The notes under the pieces: model-generated | What the model was told of the DNA's origin: nothing | The model's input: the letters and a program-made list of their open reading frames with translations, nothing else | Databases searched by the model: none | Part shown: piece by piece, positions 14,251-18,915 of the stretch | Numbering within the stretch: position 1 is the stretch's first letter | Layout: each line of letters begins with the position of its first letter | DNA from: CAYYNP01 sp964472545 | GTDB taxonomy: Bacteria > Planctomycetota > Planctomycetia > Pirellulales > Thermoguttaceae | Length of the DNA: 18,915 nucleotides | NCBI GenBank assembly: GCA_964472545.1 | Contig: CAYYNP010000201.1 | Location: forward strand, 1-18,915 | Direction: 5' to 3' | Translations under genes and position numbers: made by a program

Positions 14251-15864
14251 ATGGACAAACTGAGCGAACTGGGCACCAACTTTACGCCCTTCGATTGGGT
14301 GATCGTGGCCGTCTATCTGGCCGGCACGGTAGCCATCGGGCTCTACGTCAACCGCTACATCCGCAGCATGTCCGACTACGTGGTGGCCGGCCGGTCGCTG
14401 AAGTCGTTCATCGCCATCGCCACGATGGTGGGGACGGAGTTGGGGCTGGTCACCGTGATGTACATGGCGCAGAAGGGTTTTACGGGCGGGTTCGCGGCGT
14501 TCCACATCGGCCTGGTTGCCGGGGTGGTGACGCTGATCGTAGGGCTGACCGGTTTCATCGTCGTGCCGTTGCGGCAGATGGGCGTGAAGACGATCCCGGA
14601 GTACTACGAGAAGCGGTTCGGCCGCGGCGCGCGCATTTTTGGCGGCCTGCTGTTGGCGGCAGGCGGCATCCTCAACATGGGCCTGTTTCTCAAGGCCGGG
14701 GCGATCTTCGTCACCGGATTGACCGGCTTGGGAGGCTCTACGGAAATCGATACGGCGCTCGCCGGCACCTTCTCGATCACGCACGTCAATATCGTGATGA
14801 CCGTACTGATCTTGCTGGTGCTGGTGTACACGATTCTCGGCGGCATGGTCTCGGTGGTGATTACCGATTACGTGCAATTCGTCGTGCTCTCGTTCGGAAT
14901 GCTGATCGCCTGCGTCTTCGCCGTCTCCGAGGTTGGCTGGACCAACATCCTGGAGACAGTCCGCACGGTACATAAGGACGCCGGCTTCAATCCGTTCGAC
15001 GGGGAAGGGTTCGGGCCCACGTACGTCGTGTGGCAGATCTTCGTGGCCGGGCTGGTTTCCTGCGCGGTCTGGCAGACGGCCGTGATCCGCGCCTGCTCCG
15101 CCGAAAGCGTGGCGGTCGTCAAACGCCTCTACGCCTGGTCGTCTATTGGGTTCATGATCCGCTGCCTGATTCCGCAGTTTCTGGGCATTTGTGCCTTGGT
15201 CTACCTGTACCAGAACGCGGATACGCGGGCCATCTTCTTCAACGACGGGCAACCGGACAAAGAGTTTACGCTGCATGCGATGCCCGTCTTCCTCAGTCAA
15301 ATCCTACCGGTGGGGCTGATTGGTTTGGTAGGGGCGGGCATGCTGGCGGCCTTCATGTCCACGCACGACAGCTATCTGCTCTGCTGGTCGTCGGTCCTGG
15401 TTGAAGACGTCATCAACCCGCTGGCCGGCGGACGGCTGTCGACGCGCACGCGCTTGACCCTGGCACGGCTGCTGATCTTCCTGATCGGCGTCTTCTTATT
15501 GATCTGGAGTCTCTGGTACGAGCTCGAGCAGGACCTCTGGGAATACATGGCCATCAGCGGCGCCATCTACTACGTTGGCGCGTTCGTGTTGCTGGTAGGG
15601 GGTCTCTACTGGAAGCCGGCCAGCCGGGTCGGTGCCTACGCGGCGCTGTCCTGTGGAGCACTTGCCGTCTTTGGCCTGGAGCAACCTCGCAACGCGCTGG
15701 TGGGCGTGATCAGCCGCTGGGGGCTGTTCGGCGAAATCTCGCTCAGCGAGTCCCACGTGATCTTGGGCATCACCGGCCTCGCCACCGTGTTGATGATCGT
15801 CCTATCCTTGGCGTTTCCCGACAAACCCGGCGCCCAACCGCCGGAGCCCAAAGAGGAGCCGTGA
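14251..15864 (+). CDS. SSS-family sodium/solute symporter
   Basis: A 537-residue polytopic inner-membrane transporter of the sodium:solute symporter family, with about 13-14 hydrophobic segments. Family features are the first helix and loop FDWVIVAVYLAGTVAIGLYVNR (11-32), SDYVVAGRSLKSFIAIATMVGTELG (37-61), the PEYYEKRFGR segment after helix 3, and LVGAGMLAAFMSTHDSYLLCWSSVLVEDV at about 358-386, where the Na+-site serines of the family lie. Substrates of this family include sugars, amino acids and organic acids, and motifs alone do not separate them here. Upstream sugar-type oxidoreductase and URO-D genes suggest it imports their substrate. GGAGG lies 12 bases before ATG 14251. The stop TGA overlaps the start of a 58-residue membrane protein gene by one base, implying coupled translation. 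Confidence 0.93.
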   Translation: MDKLSELGTNFTPFDWVIVAVYLAGTVAIGLYVNRYIRSMSDYVVAGRSLKSFIAIATMVGTELGLVTVMYMAQKGFTGGFAAFHIGLVAGVVTLIVGLTGFIVVPLRQMGVKTIPEYYEKRFGRGARIFGGLLLAAGGILNMGLFLKAGAIFVTGLTGLGGSTEIDTALAGTFSITHVNIVMTVLILLVLVYTILGGMVSVVITDYVQFVVLSFGMLIACVFAVSEVGWTNILETVRTVHKDAGFNPFDGEGFGPTYVVWQIFVAGLVSCAVWQTAVIRACSAESVAVVKRLYAWSSIGFMIRCLIPQFLGICALVYLYQNADTRAIFFNDGQPDKEFTLHAMPVFLSQILPVGLIGLVGAGMLAAFMSTHDSYLLCWSSVLVEDVINPLAGGRLSTRTRLTLARLLIFLIGVFLLIWSLWYELEQDLWEYMAISGAIYYVGAFVLLVGGLYWKPASRVGAYAALSCGALAVFGLEQPRNALVGVISRWGLFGEISLSESHVILGITGLATVLMIVLSLAFPDKPGAQPPEPKEEP

Positions 15865-16040
15865 TGGACTTCTGGACCGTCTTCTGGACAGTGCTGCTCG
15901 TGTTGGGCCTGATCGTCTTCGCCGGCCTGGCCGTGGTAGTGAGTATCGGCGGGTTCTTCGACATCAAGCGGCTCTTCCGCAGCTTCGATGCCAGGCAGGC
16001 CGAGGACGGCGAAGCGGGCCGGAGCGAGCGTGGCGAATGA
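15864..16040 (+). CDS. 58-residue single-helix membrane protein, probable symporter partner
   Basis: The ATG at 15864 shares its A with the TGA stop of the symporter (TGATG). The frame runs 58 codons to TGA at 16038-16040. The product starts MDFWTVFWTVLLVLGLIVFA and continues with a hydrophobic stretch to about residue 31. A basic segment follows (DIKRLFRSFDARQ) and then a charged tail, so it is one membrane helix with a cytoplasmic C-terminus. It is small, but the start overlap, the amphipathic topology and the GC-rich third positions support a real gene. Small membrane partners of SSS transporters are known (YjcH with ActP, YhdT with PanF), and this may be an analogous but unrelated subunit. 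That role is inferred from position only. Confidence 0.75.
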   Translation: MDFWTVFWTVLLVLGLIVFAGLAVVVSIGGFFDIKRLFRSFDARQAEDGEAGRSERGE

Positions 16041-16181
16041 GTCGGCAGCCCGCCGGCGGTGTCCGAATTCTCGCCGATCCACGGTCTTGGACGTCGCTTA
16101 AGTGCCAAAAAAGTGGCTCTTCGATTATTGCGCAACTGCTGTATCCACAATATGTTACGACACGACCTTCGCGAAGACGTG

Positions 16182-16209
16182 TTGATTTCGCAAGCGGACT
16201 GTGTATCCT
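16182..16209 (+). promoter_or_regulatory. Candidate sigma70-type promoter for the glycosyltransferase pair
   Basis: TTGATT at 16182-16187 and TATCCT at 16204-16209, with a 16-base gap, match four of six bases in each box. They lie in the most AT-rich stretch of the window (about 16095-16220), about 90 bases before the GT2 start. A 10-base palindrome CTTCGCGAAG at 16167-16176 sits just upstream. The 257 bases between the small membrane protein and the GT2 gene also suggest a new transcription unit. No clear terminator for the preceding operon was found. Confidence 0.35.
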
Positions 16210-16297
16210 ATGAGGTAAACCCCTTCGGGTAGACGCCGCGGTGACACCGGCCGTCTGCCCATTCGCCGCGTGCCGGTCCCGCCGAGAAAGCCCGCCC

Positions 16298-17302
16298 ATG
16301 CTATCGATTGTCGTTCCCGTCTACAACGAACACGAAACGCTCGAGACCCTGCACGCTGAACTGAGCGACGTGGCCGAGGCCGAGGGCTACGAGTTGGACG
16401 TGATCTTTGTGGACGACGGCTCGACCGACGGCTCTTGGGACGTGATCTGCCGGCTGGCCGAAGCGGACCCCCGGGTGCGCGGGATCCGCTTCCGCCGCAA
16501 CTTCGGCAAGGCGGCCGGTCTGAGCGCCGGCTTTGCCAACGCGCGGGGCGAGTTGGTGATGACGCTCGACGCCGACCTGCAAGACGACCCTCACGAGATT
16601 CCCAGCTTCCTGGCCAAGATGCAACAGGACCTCGACGTGGTCAGCGGCTGGAAGAAGGTCCGCCACGACCCGTGGCACAAGGTGGGGCCGTCGCGGGTGT
16701 TCAACTGGATGGTCAGCAAACTGACCGGCGTGAAGCTGCACGACCACAATTGCGGCATGAAGTGTTATCGGCGTGAGATCTTCGACGAGGTGCGGCTCTA
16801 CGGCGAACTGCACCGGTTTGTTCCCGTGTTGGCCGCCGCGCGGGGATATCGCGTGGGCGAGGTGGTTATCAAGCACAGGCCGCGGGAGTTCGGCCAGTCG
16901 AAATACGGCATGACCCGTTTCGTCAAGGGCTTCCTCGATCTGCTGACGGTGAAGTTTCTCACCGGATTCGGCCAGCGGCCGCAACACGTCCTGGGGACCC
17001 TGGGGCTGACGTCGTTTTTCCTGGGCGTCTTCGGCCTGACCTACCTGGCCACGATCTGGACCATCTCGCGGCTGGTGCCGGGCATGGAGGTCGTCAATCT
17101 GCACGAGCGGCCGGCCGTGCTCTACTCGGTGGCGCTATTGCTGTTGGGCGGGCAGTTGATGTCGATCGGCTTCTTAGGTGAGCTGTTCATCGCGTACCAC
17201 GATCCCGACGTCAAGGCCTATTCGATCTCCGAGCGCACCGAGTGCAGCGCCGGCGACCCGGCCGGAACCTCCCCTCCCGACGACCGGACCGAAGACTCAT
17301 GA
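16298..17302 (+). CDS. GT2 family polyprenyl-phosphate glycosyltransferase (DPM1/GtrB-like)
   Basis: A 334-residue enzyme. The catalytic GT-A domain has LSIVVPVYNE (2-11), VIFVDDGSTDGSWDVI (35-50, nucleotide-binding DD), GIRFRRNFGKAAGLSAGF (62-79), and LDADLQDDP (90-98) with the metal-binding DxD-type motif. It also has HNCGMKCYRRE (150-160) and VIKHRPREFGQSKYG (190-204), the lipid-phosphate region typical of DPM1/GtrB-like enzymes. Two membrane helices follow (about 233-256 and 272-292). Such enzymes move a sugar from a nucleotide sugar to a polyprenyl phosphate on the cytoplasmic face; the sugar cannot be told. The open frame begins at 16241, but Met at 16298 starts the conserved fold and a weak GAGAAAG lies upstream. 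The next gene overlaps the stop as ATGA, pointing to a joint role. Confidence 0.92.
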   Translation: MLSIVVPVYNEHETLETLHAELSDVAEAEGYELDVIFVDDGSTDGSWDVICRLAEADPRVRGIRFRRNFGKAAGLSAGFANARGELVMTLDADLQDDPHEIPSFLAKMQQDLDVVSGWKKVRHDPWHKVGPSRVFNWMVSKLTGVKLHDHNCGMKCYRREIFDEVRLYGELHRFVPVLAAARGYRVGEVVIKHRPREFGQSKYGMTRFVKGFLDLLTVKFLTGFGQRPQHVLGTLGLTSFFLGVFGLTYLATIWTISRLVPGMEVVNLHERPAVLYSVALLLLGGQLMSIGFLGELFIAYHDPDVKAYSISERTECSAGDPAGTSPPDDRTEDS

Positions 17303-18735
17303 ACGCAACTTCCGACGACTCGCAGGCCCGGCTTCGGCGCACCGTCTATACGCTGCTGATTCTCTTGGGTACCGGCGCGATGCTGGGCCGCATTCTGGCC
17401 GTCGACGCGGTCGACAAGACGGCCGTGCAGACCCATTTGGAGCGCAAGGGCCGGCATGAACTGCTTCGCCGACCGTTCTTAAGCGGCAACGATCGCAGCC
17501 GATGGTGTACGGTCCGAGCGCTGGTCGAGGAGGAGATGCACGTTTACGACGTCGACGCCGAAGGCAACTTGGTCTATAAGCCGTATGCCATCGACAAGGT
17601 GATCGAGGACAGGGATCGCTGGGACACGATCGACAAGGTCAAGCACGACGGCCACTTCTACTCCAGTAAGCCGACGCTCTTTCCCACGCTGATGGCTGCC
17701 GAGTATTGGCTGATCCGCCAGGTGGCGCCGGGGATGTCGCTAGAGAGCCATCCGTTCGTGTTGGGCCGCTTCATGTTGATCACGATCAATCTGCTGCCGC
17801 TGTTGTTCTATTTCTGGCTGTTGACGAAGCTCGTGGAACGCTTCGGCACGACCGACTGGGGGAAGATGTTTGTGATGGCCGCGGCCGTCTTCGGCACCTT
17901 CCTGAGCACCTTCGCGGTGACGATCAACAACCATCTGATTGCGGCCGTCTGTACCGTGGGCGCGCTCTACGCGGTGGTACGAATCTGGTACGACGGCGAC
18001 ACGCGATACCGCTGGTTTGCCATGGCGGGCTTCTTCGCGGCGATGATGGCGGCCAACGAGTTGCCCGCGTTGTCGTTGTTCGCGCTGCTCAGTGCGGCCC
18101 TGTTGTGGAAGTTCCCGGCCCGCGCGGCGGCCGCCTATCTGCCGATTGCGGTGGTGGTTGCCGCGGCGGCCTTGGGCACCAATTGGATCGCCCATCGCAG
18201 CCTGATTCCCGCCTACATGCATCGCGGCGGCAGCGACCCGGCCGACAACTGGTACGACTACGACGGCAGCTACTGGCGCAATCCGCAGGGCCCCGACCAG
18301 GGCGAAGCGTCGGCCGGGGTCTACGTGATGCACGTGCTGGTGGGCCACCACGGCGTCTTTTCACTCACGCCGATCTGGATCCTCAGCATCGTGGGCATGT
18401 TCATCTGGCTCTGCCGCGAGCGTCAGCCGTGGGAACTGGCCTTGGCGATCGGAGCCGTCTCGGCCGTCTGTCTGGTCTTCTACCTTACGCGGCCTCTGCA
18501 CTACCGCAACTACGGCGGAATGACCAGCGGGCTGCGCTGGATGTTCTGGCTGGCCCCGGCGTGGCTGGTGTTGATCCTCCCGGCGGTCGACGAGATGGCC
18601 CGGCGCCTTTGGACCCGTGTTCTCGCCCTGGTCTTGTTGGCCGTCTCCGTTCTCTCGGCGAGCTACCCGACGTGGAACCCGTGGACGCACCCGTGGCTGT
18701 GGGACTTCTGGAAGTATATGGGGTGGTTCGGGTAG
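17299..18735 (+). CDS. Polytopic membrane protein, possible GT-C glycosyltransferase
   Basis: A 478-residue protein with about ten hydrophobic segments. After the first helix (TVYTLLILLGTGAMLGRILA) comes a large hydrophilic loop of about 95 residues that starts with VDAVDK and ends with GHFYSSKPTLFPTLMAAEYWLIRQV. An acidic residue just after helix 1 and a KP-containing segment leading into a helix resemble the first extracytoplasmic loop of GT-C enzymes such as ArnT/PMT. I see no full diagnostic motif, so this is tentative. A later loop (GGSDPADNWYDYDGSYWRNP) is rich in aromatic and acidic residues. Met at 17299 is preferred over the open frame's earlier ATG at 17242, because it gives the ATGA overlap with the GT2 stop. 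The neighbouring gene makes a lipid-linked sugar, which a GT-C enzyme would use on the outer face. Confidence 0.75.
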   Translation: MNATSDDSQARLRRTVYTLLILLGTGAMLGRILAVDAVDKTAVQTHLERKGRHELLRRPFLSGNDRSRWCTVRALVEEEMHVYDVDAEGNLVYKPYAIDKVIEDRDRWDTIDKVKHDGHFYSSKPTLFPTLMAAEYWLIRQVAPGMSLESHPFVLGRFMLITINLLPLLFYFWLLTKLVERFGTTDWGKMFVMAAAVFGTFLSTFAVTINNHLIAAVCTVGALYAVVRIWYDGDTRYRWFAMAGFFAAMMAANELPALSLFALLSAALLWKFPARAAAAYLPIAVVVAAAALGTNWIAHRSLIPAYMHRGGSDPADNWYDYDGSYWRNPQGPDQGEASAGVYVMHVLVGHHGVFSLTPIWILSIVGMFIWLCRERQPWELALAIGAVSAVCLVFYLTRPLHYRNYGGMTSGLRWMFWLAPAWLVLILPAVDEMARRLWTRVLALVLLAVSVLSASYPTWNPWTHPWLWDFWKYMGWFG

Positions 18736-18819
18736 GAGTTGAGAGTTGGGGGTCGGGAGTGCGGAGTCTGGAGCGGGATTTGGCTTGGGGCCTCTCTCAG
18801 CGTAGACTGGGACAACTGG

Positions 18820-18875
18820 CCCCCAATCCCGAGCCCCCAATCCCGAGCCCCCAATCCCGAGCCCCCAATCCCGAG
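18820..18875. repeat. Four tandem copies of a 14-base unit
   Basis: CCCCCAATCCCGAG occurs four times without change, followed by a partial related stretch (CCACCAGCCCCCG). The unit is made of two similar heptamers and resembles, on the opposite strand, the G-rich heptamers at 9821-9858. The 180 bases after the membrane-protein stop, which include this repeat, contain no gene that I can support. The open frame crossing it on the minus strand reads as a repetitive GLG/DWG product and is not credible. Confidence 0.85.
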
Positions 18876-18915
18876 CCACCAGCCCCCGCATCCCTGAGCA
18901 AACCTTGGTGCATAA

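Noticed and set aside
13060..15300. Minus-strand open frame of 746 codons spanning several plus-strand genes
   Set aside because: It crosses the ends of three well-supported genes (URO-D C and D, symporter). Its product is His/Asp/Arg-rich with no domain, so it is an antisense shadow.
18820..18875. CRISPR array
   Set aside because: The 14-base units are directly contiguous with no spacers, so this is a simple tandem repeat.

Overview
The window looks like a high-GC planctomycete, most likely of the Pirellulales type, and probably a metagenome-derived assembly. This is inferred from gene content: a PQQ-propeller secreted protein, a HzsA-related multi-haem protein with a LamG module, an expansion of URO-D-like proteins, an SSS symporter with a tiny membrane partner, a proline-rich single-pass protein, and several families of long palindromic repeats. 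No rRNA, tRNA, CRISPR array, transposase or phage gene was seen.

Region 1 (1-3092, minus strand): a secreted protein of unknown function that runs off the left edge, preceded by a secreted PQQ-like beta-propeller protein. A palindromic element (466-552) lies in frame inside the first gene, and a second palindrome (1502-1577) lies between the two.

Region 2 (3093-3591): a gene-free stretch with three palindromic repeats. It is followed by a plus-strand gene for a proline-rich membrane-anchored protein (3592-4287), whose 3' end overlaps the convergent gene by 17 bases.

Region 3 (4271-16040) is the core: two arms diverging from a 163-base control region (10866-11028). The minus arm encodes a very large exported protein (LamG, jelly-roll-like module, TolB/HzsA-like propeller, three CxxCH haem sites) and then two coupled URO-D-like enzymes. 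The plus arm encodes a Gfo/Idh/MocA oxidoreductase, two more URO-D-like proteins, an SSS Na+/solute symporter and a 58-residue membrane protein that overlaps the symporter stop codon. Four different URO-D paralogues, an NAD(P)-dependent sugar-type oxidoreductase, a transporter and an exported carbohydrate-binding-type redox protein together suggest an uncharacterised catabolic module for a sugar or sugar-derived substrate. The substrate cannot be read from the sequence.

Region 4 (16041-18735): a two-gene unit of a DPM1/GtrB-like GT2 glycosyltransferase and a polytopic protein that may be a GT-C glycosyltransferase. They are coupled by an ATGA overlap and fit a lipid-linked sugar relay. The end (18736-18915) is non-coding and carries a 14-base tandem repeat.

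A block of 32 G followed by G- and C-rich sequence at 6430-6528 has the ends of a palindromic repeat. It is more likely a sequencing artefact over a hairpin than genuine sequence.
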